From CAVTRI01 sp963737075 (GTDB lineage: Bacteria; Actinomycetota; Acidimicrobiia; Acidimicrobiales; Palsa-688): DNA of 64,000 nucleotides. The position numbers were made by a program, and so were the translations under genes. The DNA lies in assembly GCA_963737075.1 (NCBI GenBank), contig CAVTRI010000001.1, positions 1,736,001-1,800,000 on the forward strand, in the 5' to 3' direction. The notes beneath the pieces were generated by a model. The model was not told where the DNA came from and searched no databases. It was given only the letters and a program-made list of their open reading frames with translations. Of this stretch, positions 43,726 to 53,464 are shown one piece after another (within the stretch, counting starts at the first letter, position 1; each line of letters opens with the position of its first letter).

Positions 43726-45414
43726 TCACAAGGGCAATGCGAGTGGGCCGCGCAGAAGCCGACCAGGGAGCTCTCCGGTGGGGGCGCCGCGGTCCAGCAC
43801 GACCTGGCCCGCGACGATGGTGGCCAGAAATCCGGAAGCCTTTTGGACCAGTCGTTTGGCATGCCCGGGCAGGTCCATGGCGACGGTTGGCAGCTCTGGC
43901 GTGATGGTGTCCGGATCAAACACGTTGATATCGGCGACGAACCCTTCTCGGATGAGGCCGCGGTCGGCGAAGCCCCAGGCCGTAGCGGGGGCGAGCGTCA
44001 ACATTCGGACTGCTTCCTCCAAAATGAAATCCTGCCGTTCGCGGACCCAGTAGCTCAACAGGTAGGTGTGGATCGACGAGTCGCAAATCTGGCTTACATG
44101 GGCACCGGAGTCGGAGAAGGTCATAACGGTCCGCGGGTGCTTCATGCTTGCGCGCAGATCTTCGACGTCAGTCGAGGTGAGCGGCTGGATGAACAGCTGG
44201 TTGAAGTCACTCTTCTCGCTCAGCTCGATTATCAACTCCACCGGGTCCAAGCCTCGCTCCTTGGCAGCGTCGGCGACGCTCTGGTGAGGCGGCAGGGGCT
44301 GATCGAACACGCGCATCGCGTGATAGTCAGGCCGCCGGGCCTCGGCTCCGATAGCCCTCGGGTAGGTGCCGTGATGAGCGGCGTGGATCAGCCGTTGCCG
44401 AATATCGGGATCAGCGAGCGCCCTACGTTGCTCATCGAGCGATTGATCCCGCACCGCCTTCCATTCCGGCAGGACATCGAATGGGAGGCGGGTCCGGAAC
44501 GACATCACAGACATGATCCCCCGGCTATGGGTCTGCCCGAATGCCCGCCCACCCGCGCGGGCGACGTCATCCAGGTATGCCACATGGTCGGGGCTCATGG
44601 TGCCAAACGTGATCGGCACACCACTCTCTACGGCGAGATCCGTGAGTCGGCTGAGCGACTCCTCTCGTCGCTCCGGATCCCTGGACACCGACGCCGGCTC
44701 CCGAGCCAGCTCGAACACTCCTACGCCGAGGTCTCCCATCACCCCCACCAGCCGGCGCACCTCCTCCCAGCTGGCCAGTCGCGAAGCAACCGGCCGGCCG
44801 TCTGAGGTCTCGTGATTATCGCTGCGAGAGGTGGTGAACCCGATAGCTCCGGCCTGTAAAGCTTCACGCAAGGTTTGTTGCATCAGGGCCAGCTCATCGG
44901 GGCTTCCCGGATCCGAGAAGGCACGTTCACCCATAGCCCACGTTCGCAGCGCGGAATGGCCGACATAGGCCGCATAGTTGATCGCCTTCGGGCGTCCATC
45001 CACGGCGTCCAGGTACTCCGGAAAGGTTTCCCACGTCCAGTCAATGCCGGCGTCGAGCGCCGCGGGAGAAATGTCCTCTGCCCTCTCCAAGCTGCGCACG
45101 GCCAGCTCACGTCTGTCCGGGCGGGCGGGCGCCAGTGTGAAACCGCAGTTGCCCATGACCACGCTGGTGACCCCGTGGTAGCACGAGCAGGTCCCAAGCG
45201 GGTCCCACATCACCTGGGCGTCCATGTGGGTGTGACCGTCAATGAAACCAGGGGTCACGACATGGCCCTCAGCGTCGATGACCGTGCCGGCCCGGTCCCG
45301 GATCCGGCCGAGCCTCACGATTCGCCCGTCTCGCACCCCCACGTCGGTGCGCTCGGCTGGGCCGCCTGAACCGTCCACCACGAGCCCATCGCGAATCACC
45401 AGATCGTAAGACAT
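43726..45414 (-). CDS. N-acyl-D-amino-acid deacylase family amidohydrolase (paralogue)
   Basis: A 562-aa protein. DLVIRDGLVVDGSGGP opens the sandwich; H-T-H-M-D are ligands; VVMGNCGFTLAP is the family signature; TFSDSGAHVSQICDS contains the late metal-linked Asp. Start ATG 45414 is chosen because GGAGG lies 4 nt upstream; a longer open frame to 45609 is not family-like. It is divergent from the frameshifted amidohydrolase_2 gene with a palindrome between. Compare the first copy at 16413-18137. Confidence 0.92.
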   Translation of the reverse strand: MSYDLVIRDGLVVDGSGGPAERTDVGVRDGRIVRLGRIRDRAGTVIDAEGHVVTPGFIDGHTHMDAQVMWDPLGTCSCYHGVTSVVMGNCGFTLAPARPDRRELAVRSLERAEDISPAALDAGIDWTWETFPEYLDAVDGRPKAINYAAYVGHSALRTWAMGERAFSDPGSPDELALMQQTLREALQAGAIGFTTSRSDNHETSDGRPVASRLASWEEVRRLVGVMGDLGVGVFELAREPASVSRDPERREESLSRLTDLAVESGVPITFGTMSPDHVAYLDDVARAGGRAFGQTHSRGIMSVMSFRTRLPFDVLPEWKAVRDQSLDEQRRALADPDIRQRLIHAAHHGTYPRAIGAEARRPDYHAMRVFDQPLPPHQSVADAAKERGLDPVELIIELSEKSDFNQLFIQPLTSTDVEDLRASMKHPRTVMTFSDSGAHVSQICDSSIHTYLLSYWVRERQDFILEEAVRMLTLAPATAWGFADRGLIREGFVADINVFDPDTITPELPTVAMDLPGHAKRLVQKASGFLATIVAGQVVLDRGAPTGELPGRLLRGPLALPL

Positions 45415-45434
45415 TGAGCCTCCTCTGCATCGAC

Positions 45435-45451
45435 GGAGCCCACGGGGCTCC
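45435..45451. promoter_or_regulatory. palindrome GGAGCCC-ACG-GGGCTCC between divergent amidohydrolases
   Basis: Perfect 7-bp arms, 21 bp from the deacylase start and 66 bp from the amidohydrolase start. A 3-nt loop could also make an RNA hairpin in the deacylase 5' leader. Confidence 0.4.
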
Positions 45452-45516
45452 TCCGGGCCGCTACGGCCATATCCGGAGAAGCTATAGGATGCCGACAAAT
45501 TTAGTGGGAGGGACAG

Positions 45517-46732
45517 ATGGCTGCGACGGAAGATGTGGCTGTGAGGGGCCGGGCTGTAGCGGACGGCATCCAGGTGATCGACGTCGACACTCATCTCACC
45601 GAGCCCCACGACCTGTGGACGTCACGGGCGCCGCGCGGTTGGGAAGAGCGCGTACCTCGCGTCACCGAGATTGACGGCACCCCCACGTGGGTCTTCGACG
45701 GCAACGTGGTGGGCCGGGCCATGGCGTCCGCCGTTGTCCAGCCTGACGGCACGAAGGTCTACGGATTCCGAGTTCATGCACTGGGGCATCGAGGAAGTCC
45801 ACCCGGCTGCCTACGACGTGCAGGCCCGCCTCGAGCTCATGGACCAGCTCGGCATCTGGGCTCACGTCGTCTATCCCAACGCCAACGTCGTCGGGTTCGG
45901 CGGCCAGGGCTTTGGCAAGGCGACCGATCCGGAGCTGCGCCTGCTGTGTGCACGGATCTACAACGACGCCATGGCGGAGATGCAGGCGGACTCGGGAAGT
46001 CGGCTGTTTCCGATGGCCCTGCTGCCGTGGTGGGATATCGACGCCGCGGTGGCCGAGGTAAACCGGGTCGCCAGTCTGGGGCTGCGGGGCGTCAACACGA
46101 ACGCTGATCCGCAAAACCAGGATCTGCCCGACCTCGCGGATCGCAGGTGGGATCCCGTCTGGGAGACGTGCAGCGACCTGCGCCTCCCGGTGAACTTTCA
46201 CATCGGCTCAAGCCAGACGCAGATGTCGTGGTTCGGCTCATCACCGTGGCCGTCGTTCGGTCCTGATCAGAAGCTCGCCATCGGCTCGGCCATGGTCATG
46301 ATCGGCAATGCGCGGGTCCTGGCCAATCTCCTATACAGCGGTGTGCTCGAACGACATCCTCGACTCCGTGTGGTCTCGGTCGAGAGTGGCATCGGATGGA
46401 TACCGTTCATGCTCCAGTGCCTCGATTACGAACTCACCGAAGCGGCGCCCGGTACCGACTGGCTCACCATGAAGCCGTCGGAGTACTTCAGACGTCAGGT
46501 GTACTCGTGCTTCTGGTTCGAGCAGACCGACCTGCCGCGGGTTATAGCGTCCGTCGGAGAAGACAACGTCATGTTCGAGACCGATTTCCCGCATCCTACG
46601 TGTCTGTATCCCAACAGCATCGCGCTGGCCACGGGACTGCAGGAGTTGAACACCGAGGTGCGGCGGAAGGTCTTGAGCACCAATGCCGCCCAGCTCTACC
46701 GGATCCCTTTGAGGACCGACGAGAACGCTTGA
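45517..46732 (+). pseudogene. amidohydrolase_2 family protein, frameshifted
   Basis: ATG 45517 has GGAGGG upstream. The protein opens QVIDVDTHLTEPHDLWTSRAP and continues to K-V-Y-G-F; there the frame breaks at CC (45768-45769) and the next frame reads E-F-M-H-W-G-I-E-E-V then VVSVESGIGWIPFMLQCLDYE, FWFEQTDLPRV and ETDFPHPTCLYP, ending at 46732. Removing one C joins G-F to E-F-M-H-W-G. Repaired length about 404 aa; TIM-barrel metal hydrolase or decarboxylase family. It pairs divergently with the deacylase, mirroring the operon at 16.4-20.7 kb. It may be a base error. Confidence 0.85.
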
Positions 46733-46789
46733 CCGCGGCCTGCGCGTGGAGTAGACACGCTCCATCCAACGCTAAGAGAGGGGTCTGAC

Positions 46790-47392
46790 GTGGCGTGGCA
46801 ACTGAAAGGCAGCTATGTCGAGACGTGCTCGTGCGAGTTGATGTGCCCGTGCAACCTGTCCATAAACCACGGAGCGACGTACGAGTTCTGCCGCGTCAGC
46901 CTGGTATTCAACATCCGTGAGGGCGACGTAGAGGACACCAACATCGCAGGGCGAAAGGTCGTGCTGATCGCCGATACGCCCAAGGTCATGACGGAGGGGA
47001 ACTGGCGCTTAGGCGTCTTCATCGACGACCAAGCCAGCGACGAGCAGTTCGACAAGCTCGTGAAGGTGTTCAGCGGGCAGCTGGGAGGTCCCATGGCGGG
47101 CTTAGCCCCGCTCGTCGGTGAGATCCTCGGAGTCGAGCGGGCCGCCATCGACGTGGACGACGACGGCCTCCGTCACAGGGTAAAGGTGGCGGACAAGATC
47201 GATTTCGAGATTGAGGACATCGTGCCTTTCGGCGTCGAGACGGGCCGGCCTGTTCGATTCGACGGCATGTTCCATCCGGTTGCCTCGAACCTCACCATGG
47301 CGGAGGCCAAGCGGTCGCGCATCGACGCCTTCGGCATCCGATACGAGGGCAAAACGGGGCTGTCCACGTCGGAGTTCTCCTGGGCGGCGTGA
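46790..47392 (+). CDS. DUF1326 family protein
   Basis: A 200-aa DUF1326 protein. The N-terminus WQLKGSYVETCSCELMCPCN holds the conserved C-S-C...C-P-C cluster that could bind a metal. GTG 46790. It precedes the DUF2182 gene by 4 bp; the pair is frequently found together in bacteria. A role in metal or peptide handling has been suggested for the pair but not proved, and I make no stronger claim. Confidence 0.88.
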   Translation: MAWQLKGSYVETCSCELMCPCNLSINHGATYEFCRVSLVFNIREGDVEDTNIAGRKVVLIADTPKVMTEGNWRLGVFIDDQASDEQFDKLVKVFSGQLGGPMAGLAPLVGEILGVERAAIDVDDDGLRHRVKVADKIDFEIEDIVPFGVETGRPVRFDGMFHPVASNLTMAEAKRSRIDAFGIRYEGKTGLSTSEFSWAA

Positions 47393-47396
47393 GCCG

Positions 47397-48212
47397 GTGA
47401 CCGTCCTCACCTCCGAAGCAGCCAGCGGGCGGCCCGGGTTGGCACCCGCGTATGCCGCGGCTCGGGCGCGCGTCGGCCTCGTTGTCATCCTGCTCGCCCT
47501 TGCTGGAGTGGGCTGGTGGTGGACGATTCGGGAGATGCGCGGCATGGACGCCGGTCCGTGGACCGGCCTCGGCGGGGTCGGCTGGTTCCTCGGGGTGTGG
47601 GTGGTGATGATGGCCGCGATGATGCTCCCCGCTGTGGCGCCGACGATAGCTCTCTACTCGCGGATGACCCGTCAACGGTCGGCGACCTGGCCGTTACTGT
47701 TCACGGCTGGCTATTTGCTCACGTGGGGACTCGCCGGCCTCCTTGCGTTCGCCGGGGGCAAACTGGTGACCGCGGTGTCCGGCACCAGCGTGGCGTGGGG
47801 ACACGCCGGTCGGGACCTGGCCGGGGCGACCGTCATCGCGGCCGCGATATACCAGTTGACCCCTCTCAAAGATGCCTGTCTGGGCAAGTGCCGCAGCCCG
47901 CTCGGACTGCTCCTGGGCTCCTGGCGGGACGGCGCACGCGGCGCTCTCGGCATGGGGGCCAAGAACGGTGTTTGGTGCATCGGGTGTTGCGGGGCACTGA
48001 TGGTTGCCCTGTTCGCCCTCGGAGTGATGAGCATCGAATGGACGGCGCTGGTCGCCGGGCTGATCACCGTGGAGAAGACGCTTCCGGCGCCGCGGGTGGC
48101 TACCTACGCAACGGCCGCCTTGCTCCTGCTGCTCGGGCTGCTCTTATTGGCTGATCCGGGCGCCATTCCCGGGCTGACTGTGCCGCACAGTCACCTGATG
48201 GGCTCCATGTGA
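47397..48212 (+). CDS. DUF2182 family membrane protein
   Basis: A 271-aa integral membrane protein with roughly seven hydrophobic helices. It has RGMDAGPWTGLG, W-x-x-M-x-x-A-M-M-L-P (FLGVWVVMMAAMMLPAVAPT) and the CxxC-like Cys in DACLGKCRSPL and GVWCIGCCGALM. GTG 47397 lies 4 bp after the DUF1326 stop, so they are translated together. Cys and His near the C-terminus (VPHSHLMGSM) could bind metal. Function unknown. Confidence 0.85.
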   Translation: MTVLTSEAASGRPGLAPAYAAARARVGLVVILLALAGVGWWWTIREMRGMDAGPWTGLGGVGWFLGVWVVMMAAMMLPAVAPTIALYSRMTRQRSATWPLLFTAGYLLTWGLAGLLAFAGGKLVTAVSGTSVAWGHAGRDLAGATVIAAAIYQLTPLKDACLGKCRSPLGLLLGSWRDGARGALGMGAKNGVWCIGCCGALMVALFALGVMSIEWTALVAGLITVEKTLPAPRVATYATAALLLLLGLLLLADPGAIPGLTVPHSHLMGSM

Positions 48213-48234
48213 ACGCATCCAGCTAGGTGTTTGC

Positions 48235-50208
48235 GTGACCATAGCCAAGCGACACTTCCGTCTCGAGGACGCCCTGCGGCTCCGCTCCGCGAGCGATCCC
48301 GATCTCTCGCCAGACGGACTCGCGGCGGCGTTTACTCACACGCAAGTAGACCAAGAAGCCGACCGCTTCTCCTCCTCGATCTGGGTGGCGGCGGTTGAGG
48401 GCTCGGCGCCCCCACGTCGCTTCACCGAGGGTCCGGCCGACCGGAGCGCCCGCTTTTCGCCCGATGGGCGCTGGCTGGCCTACATATCGGTCACCGATGG
48501 CGAGGCCAGCCACGCGCATCTGCGATTGGCGTCGCTCCAGGGCGGCATGCCGATGGCGTTAGGCGACCTACCGGGTCCCATCAGCGGGGTGACCTGGTCG
48601 CCCGACTCGACTCGTGTGGCCGTGATCTGCCGGCTAGGCGTCCCCGATCCGACCAAGCGCACGACGGCGGAGCGCAATGCGCCCCGAGTGCTGCGTGGTC
48701 TGGGCGCCCGGCTGGACGGGACCGGCTGGCAGGACGGGCGCCGACACCTGTTCGTGGTCGATCTCGACGGCCGGGCGAACCAGGTCACCCGCGGCGAGTA
48801 CGACCACGCCGACCCCGCCTTCTCGCCCGACGGCGCCACGCTCGTATTCAGCGCGGACCGCCATCCCCGCCGGGACGACCGCCAAATCCGGTCGGACGCC
48901 TGGGTGGTCCCGGCCACTGGTGGTCGTCCCGTTCGGCTGACAAACGGTCAGGGCCGGGCTGCATTTCCCACGTTCTCACCGGACGGCGCCACCATCGCCT
49001 TCGCTGGTCAGATCACCGACTCCTGGGACGCAGACAGCCATGTCTTCGTCATGCCTGCAGACGGCAGCCGGGAGCCAGAGATGGTGGCGCCCGACCTCGA
49101 CCGGGGCGTCATCTTGTTCCCGGGCCTGCCCTCGCCGTACTGCTGGGTCACCCACGACGAACTTCTCGTCCTCTTCGCGAATCGCGGGGCGGTGACGCTC
49201 CACCGGGTTCGCATCGGCGAACGCCGTGGCCGGGTGGTGGTCGGGGGGGCGACCCAGGTAGACGGCCTCGCGGCGCGGCCAGGCCGGCGAGCGGTCGCGT
49301 TCACCGCGTCGTGGCCGGACCGCCCGAGCGAAGTGTTCATACACACGTTGGGCCGCGGCCAACCCAAGCAGCTCACCGGGCTCAACGAGGACCTGCTCGC
49401 GGAAGTGGAACTCTCACCTCTGGAACGCTCCACGATCGTCCAGCATGGCACCGAGGTCGAGTACTTCACCGTGTTGCCGCCAGGCGGCGCGCCCCGTCGC
49501 CTGCCGCTTCATCTCGACATCCACGGTGGCCCGCACGGCATGTGGCCGTCCGGTCGCTTCATCGGCATGCACCAGGCTCTGGCCGGAGCCGGCTACGCTG
49601 TGGTGTTACCCAACCCGAGAGGGAGCAGCGGTTACGGGCAAGCGTTCACCGAGGCTTGCACGGGCGATTGGGGTGGCGGCGATTGCGAGGACATCCTGGC
49701 CTGCTGCGACGATCTCATCCGGCGGGGTGTAGCCGACGGGGACCGTCTGTTCCTCGGCGGCGCCTCCTACGGCGGGTTCATGACCGCCTGGATCGTTGGT
49801 CACCACCACCGCTTCCGTGCCGCCACCGCTGTGGCGGCAGTTATCGATCAGACCGCCATGGCGCTCACCTGCGACATTCCCGACTTCGCACAGTTCAACA
49901 TGGGAGGCAACCCATGGGAACGCCCGGACGAATACCAAAAACGTTCGCCGTTGACCTATCTACCCGAGGTCACCACTCCTGTCTTGGTCGTGCACTGGGA
50001 AGGCGACATCCGGGTGCCGATTGGCCAAGGCGAGGAGCTCTACACCGGGCTCCGCGTGCTTGGCAAGGAAAGTCGAATGGTCCGCTATCCCGGGGGGTTC
50101 CATATCATGCGCACCCCGTCCCAGGCCGTCGACTGGGTCCGCCAGACGCTCACCTGGAACCAGGAACACGACCGCCCCAGAGCGGCGTCCGGCCGCCGTC
50201 GACGCTGA
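48235..50208 (+). CDS. S9-family peptidase (second copy)
   Basis: A 657-aa paralogue of the protein at 23747-25699 with the same design: beta-propeller blades (FSPDGRWLAYISV, TWSPDSTRVAVI, FSPDGATLVFSAD, FSPDGATIAFAG) and C-terminal hydrolase with Ser511 in GGASYGGF, Asp591 in WEGDIRVP and His623 in YPGGFHIM. GTG 48235. It follows the DUF2182 gene by 22 bp, so it may share the transcript. No signal peptide; probably cytoplasmic. Peptide substrates unknown. Confidence 0.94.
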   Translation: MTIAKRHFRLEDALRLRSASDPDLSPDGLAAAFTHTQVDQEADRFSSSIWVAAVEGSAPPRRFTEGPADRSARFSPDGRWLAYISVTDGEASHAHLRLASLQGGMPMALGDLPGPISGVTWSPDSTRVAVICRLGVPDPTKRTTAERNAPRVLRGLGARLDGTGWQDGRRHLFVVDLDGRANQVTRGEYDHADPAFSPDGATLVFSADRHPRRDDRQIRSDAWVVPATGGRPVRLTNGQGRAAFPTFSPDGATIAFAGQITDSWDADSHVFVMPADGSREPEMVAPDLDRGVILFPGLPSPYCWVTHDELLVLFANRGAVTLHRVRIGERRGRVVVGGATQVDGLAARPGRRAVAFTASWPDRPSEVFIHTLGRGQPKQLTGLNEDLLAEVELSPLERSTIVQHGTEVEYFTVLPPGGAPRRLPLHLDIHGGPHGMWPSGRFIGMHQALAGAGYAVVLPNPRGSSGYGQAFTEACTGDWGGGDCEDILACCDDLIRRGVADGDRLFLGGASYGGFMTAWIVGHHHRFRAATAVAAVIDQTAMALTCDIPDFAQFNMGGNPWERPDEYQKRSPLTYLPEVTTPVLVVHWEGDIRVPIGQGEELYTGLRVLGKESRMVRYPGGFHIMRTPSQAVDWVRQTLTWNQEHDRPRAASGRRRR

Positions 50209-50233
50209 CAAGTCGGCCGATCCAGGGCGGGAG

Positions 50234-51422
50234 TCACGGACACAGGTTGACGCCTTTCACGGTGAGGACGGCGTCGACAGCTTGGTCGAGTCGCGCTTCT
50301 GCGAGTTGGCCGGAGGTGACGGCGGCGTCGATGCTCGCGATGATCTGAGCGGTCGTGGTTTCAGGCGTGTTGTTATTGAAGAGCACCATGTCCGCTCCGG
50401 CCTCCACCGCGAGCACCGCCGACGTTGCCTCGCTGTAGCCGGCGTCCGTGATGGCCTGAGCCGACAGCGAGTCCGTGATCACGAGGCCCCCGAAGCCGAG
50501 CTGCTGGCGGAGAAAGCCCGTAATCGCGGCCGACGAGAGACTGGCCGGGAGGCCGGCGGTGAGGCCGGGCACCGAGGCATTGCTGACCATCACCGCAGGA
50601 AGGCGGGCGTCGATGGCGTCTCTGAAAGGCGCAAGGGCGGCGCCTTCCAGCACGGACAGAGCGGGGACCGTCGCCGGCCTGAAGTCAGTGTTGGCGGTCG
50701 CCTGGCCGAGGCCCGGGAAGTGCTTAACGACGGGAGCGATCCCGGCGGCGAGCAGCCCCTCGGCGAAGGCGATCCCGTACTCAGTGGCCACTGTCGGGTC
50801 GACGCTGAACGAGCGCGGCCCGTCCGGGTACTCGGGATTCGGACCCGGACTGTCCGACAGGTCGAGCACCGGAGCCAGGTCCATGGTCACGCCGATCGCG
50901 GCGTAGCCGCGCGCCGACCTGCTGCGCGGCCGCCCGGACCTCGGCGGAGGTCATGGTGGCGGCCATCGTTCGAGGCCACGGCAAGCTGCCGGCCAAGTTG
51001 GCAATCGGCTGGCTACCTCCGCCTTCTTCGTCGGTTGCGATCAGCGGCGCTACACCGCCGTACGCGACGCTTCGAAGCTGGGCCAGGCTGCCGGGCAAGG
51101 TCGACGGCGAAATTCTTCCGAACAAGATGAGTCCGCCGACACCGTCGGCCGCCAACGGCTCAGCCGCCGAGACGTCGTTTTCCTGGACTGGGGCCATGAT
51201 CAGCTGAGCAGCCCGGCGGGCGAGAGCCCACGTCGATATCACGGCCAGCTGAGAACATGCGGGCGAGGTGCTAGATGGCGTGACGGGCGCGGCCGTCGAC
51301 CCCGTTGGCATCGGCAGACGTGGGCCAGGGGTGCTGGAGGGTGTGGCGGCCGGCTTGGCGTGTCCACATGACGCCGTCCCGGCAGCGAGCGCACAGAGCG
51401 CGGTCAGGATGGCCTTTCTCAT
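50234..51422 (-). pseudogene. GH3 (NagZ-like) beta-N-acetylhexosaminidase lipoprotein, frameshifted
   Basis: The first half (51422 down to about 50905) starts with a signal and lipobox G-T-A-S-C (Cys about 19), a Pro/Ser/Thr linker and TDEEGGGSQPIANLAG, the NagZ N-terminal block. At about 50901-50905 the frame shifts by one base. The second half has VTMDLAPVLDLSDSPGPNPE, VVKHFPGLGQATANTDF and VITDSLSAQAI with the Asp nucleophile. The NagZ loop His (D-S-H motif) is replaced: the loop reads N-T-D-F-R-P. Removing one base restores a protein of about 395 aa. GH3 enzymes of this type recycle or trim peptidoglycan glycans. Confidence 0.82.
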
Positions 51423-51728
51423 CCAAGATTGCCCGATGATCGTGTCTGTCTGGTCGGCGTCGTCGCTCGTCCGCTCGGTCCTGACATAGAGGTGATGTTC
51501 TTGTCCCCCGCTGCCCTTGCAGACTATCGCCGATGCCGTGGAGGCTCAGACGGTTCGCCGCGGGTCCTCAGTGCGGTCACCGAGACGTTCGAGGGCCGGC
51601 CTACAGGGGGTAGGTAGGAGAGCCCGATGAGGGCTTACCGGAGGAGAACGATGGCCGGGTTCGCCGCCGGACGACTGAGTGCGGTTCGGTGCCGCGCGCG
51701 GTCGACGAACTCGGCGTGTCCTGACCAT
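51423..51728. other. 306-bp intergenic region
   Basis: Between the divergent GH3 start and the convergent ABC permease stop. Short frames exist with a GGAGGAG-like ribosome-binding site before ATG 51651, but the product is Arg-rich and unfamiliar. I support no gene here. Confidence 0.4.
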
Positions 51729-52577
51729 CTAACCCTGGCGCTTCAGCCGTCCGGTCCTCTTCGCCCAGCGCTCCGCGGCAGCGAAGGTTGCCAGCGACGC
51801 CGGAACCATCACCACCCCGAACGCGGCGAGGATGGCGAGGGTTCCACCTTCGTGACCGAAGCCGCGGCCGTCGAGGACGGCGTCGCGAACCCCTCGAAGC
51901 AGATAGGTCGCCGGCGACAGGTGCGAAACCGCTTGGAGCCATCCCGGGAGCACGTCGATCGCGTAGTAGACGCCGGAGATCAACAACACCAGAGCCTGGA
52001 CCATGAACGACATCTGCTCACCCCGCTCCGGGTAGATCAGAGGCAGGATCCCGGCGAATATGCCGAGGCCGACGAGGCTGACGCTCCCCACCACGACGAA
52101 CGCCGCCGCGGTCGTCCAGTCGGCGTGTCCCAAGTCGACGTGGAAGAACGGCAGCGAACAGGCGAGTATCAAACTGGTCCGAATCAACGCGTGAAGCACC
52201 CCGAACACGGACATGCCGATGAGATGCACGACGCGCGGCACCGGGGTCATCAGGGTGTGCTCGATGGTCCCTTCCCAGCGCTCCCACATGATCGTGAGGC
52301 TCATATCGTCGAGGATCGCGGACAGATAAGCCCACACGAGAGTCCCGATAAGCAGGAACAAGGTCAGCCTCGGAAGCTCGCTGCTCTTGATGGCGCCCGA
52401 CCGGCCCGCCTCGTTGGCGATGAACGTGATCGCGAGGGTGTTCACCACCCCGTACACCAGCCAGACCAGTTCCCACGCCCAGTAGCGCTTCCACAGATTG
52501 GTCTGCCTCTCGACGAACGCGTATCCGAGGGCGACCCGGCCGGGCGGGCGGACGTTGGTGATCTCTACCGTCGTCAT
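51729..52577 (-). CDS. ABC-2 type transporter permease
   Basis: A 282-aa permease. Six hydrophobic helices are seen, with the cytoplasmic connection RYWAWELVWLVYGVVNTLAI and the family motifs TLVWAYLSAILDDMSLTIMWERWEGT, and VYYAIDVLPGWLQAVSHLSPATYLLRG (ABC-2 signature). The start ATG 52577 overlaps the ATPase TGA (ATGA). Together they export a drug, lipid or polysaccharide. Cargo unknown. Confidence 0.92.
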   Translation of the reverse strand: MTTVEITNVRPPGRVALGYAFVERQTNLWKRYWAWELVWLVYGVVNTLAITFIANEAGRSGAIKSSELPRLTLFLLIGTLVWAYLSAILDDMSLTIMWERWEGTIEHTLMTPVPRVVHLIGMSVFGVLHALIRTSLILACSLPFFHVDLGHADWTTAAAFVVVGSVSLVGLGIFAGILPLIYPERGEQMSFMVQALVLLISGVYYAIDVLPGWLQAVSHLSPATYLLRGVRDAVLDGRGFGHEGGTLAILAAFGVVMVPASLATFAAAERWAKRTGRLKRQG

Positions 52578-53464
52578 GATCCCGTCCCCTGCGTCAGGAG
52601 CGACTCAAACGCCTCGTCCTCTTCTTCGTCTTCCTCGATGCTGCGCCCCGTTAGCTCCATGAACACGGTTTCCATGTCCACCTGCTCCAGGGGTCGACCA
52701 TCGCTCACCTGCTGTCGCAGCGCGAGCGGGGTGCCTTCGGCGACCAGCCGCCCTCCTGAGAGGAAACCGATGCGATCACACAACAGTTCCGCCTCGTCCA
52801 TGTCATGAGTGGTGACCAGGATCGTGACACCGCCGTCGCGGCGGACCTCGGCCACGAACGACTGAACGTCCCGCTTGCTACGAGGGTCCAGGCCGGTCGT
52901 TGGTTCGTCGAGCAGCATGAGACGCGGTCGGCTGAGGAACGCACGGGCGACGGCCACCTTCTGCTGCTGCCCGCGTGACAGGTGCAACATCGGTTCGCGA
53001 GCGTGTTCCTCGCTGAGCCCGAGCCGGCGAAGGATCGCATGGCTGCGTTGCCGCACTTCCGGTCCTTCCAGACCGTACGCGCGGCCGAAGAACAGCAAGT
53101 TCTCGAGCGCGGACATCGGCCTGAAGAAGGAAGGATCGGCAGACACCCGGTTGAGGAGCGGACGAACCAACTCCGGATCCTTCACAACATCCCATCCGAA
53201 CACCCGGACCTGGCCGGAGTCCGGAAGGAGCAAGGTGCTCAGTATGCGAATGAGGGTGGACTTGCCTGATCCGTTAGCTCCTATGATCCCGTAAATCTCG
53301 CCGTGACCGACGCGAAACGACACGTCGTCGACCGCCGCTCGTGGCGGCCTCCGGCGCTGAGATCTGCTGGCCAGCTTCTTCAGCCGTCCCGTCTTGAACG
53401 CCTTGGTTACATTGCGGACCTCTAAGGGCGGAGCGTGCCCGTCGTCTGCGCTCCTGATGCTCAT
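52574..53464 (-). CDS. ABC transporter ATP-binding protein
   Basis: A 296-aa ATPase. Walker A is GANGSGKST, signature motif L-S-R-G-Q-Q-Q-K-V, Walker B LMLLDEPTTGLDP and H-loop TTHDMDEAE. Start ATG 53464 is preferred since GGAGGAG lies 6 nt upstream; the frame could extend to 53494. A 15-residue basic insert after the first strand (GRLKKLASRSQRRRPP) is seen. The acidic C-terminus EEDEEEDE is unusual. It couples with the permease through a 4-bp overlap. Confidence 0.95.
   Translation of the reverse strand: MSIRSADDGHAPPLEVRNVTKAFKTGRLKKLASRSQRRRPPRAAVDDVSFRVGHGEIYGIIGANGSGKSTLIRILSTLLLPDSGQVRVFGWDVVKDPELVRPLLNRVSADPSFFRPMSALENLLFFGRAYGLEGPEVRQRSHAILRRLGLSEEHAREPMLHLSRGQQQKVAVARAFLSRPRLMLLDEPTTGLDPRSKRDVQSFVAEVRRDGGVTILVTTHDMDEAELLCDRIGFLSGGRLVAEGTPLALRQQVSDGRPLEQVDMETVFMELTGRSIEEDEEEDEAFESLLTQGTGS

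Noticed and set aside
51627..52808. Plus-strand frame of 393 codons over the ABC genes
   Set aside because: Antisense to the permease and ATPase, which have strong motifs.
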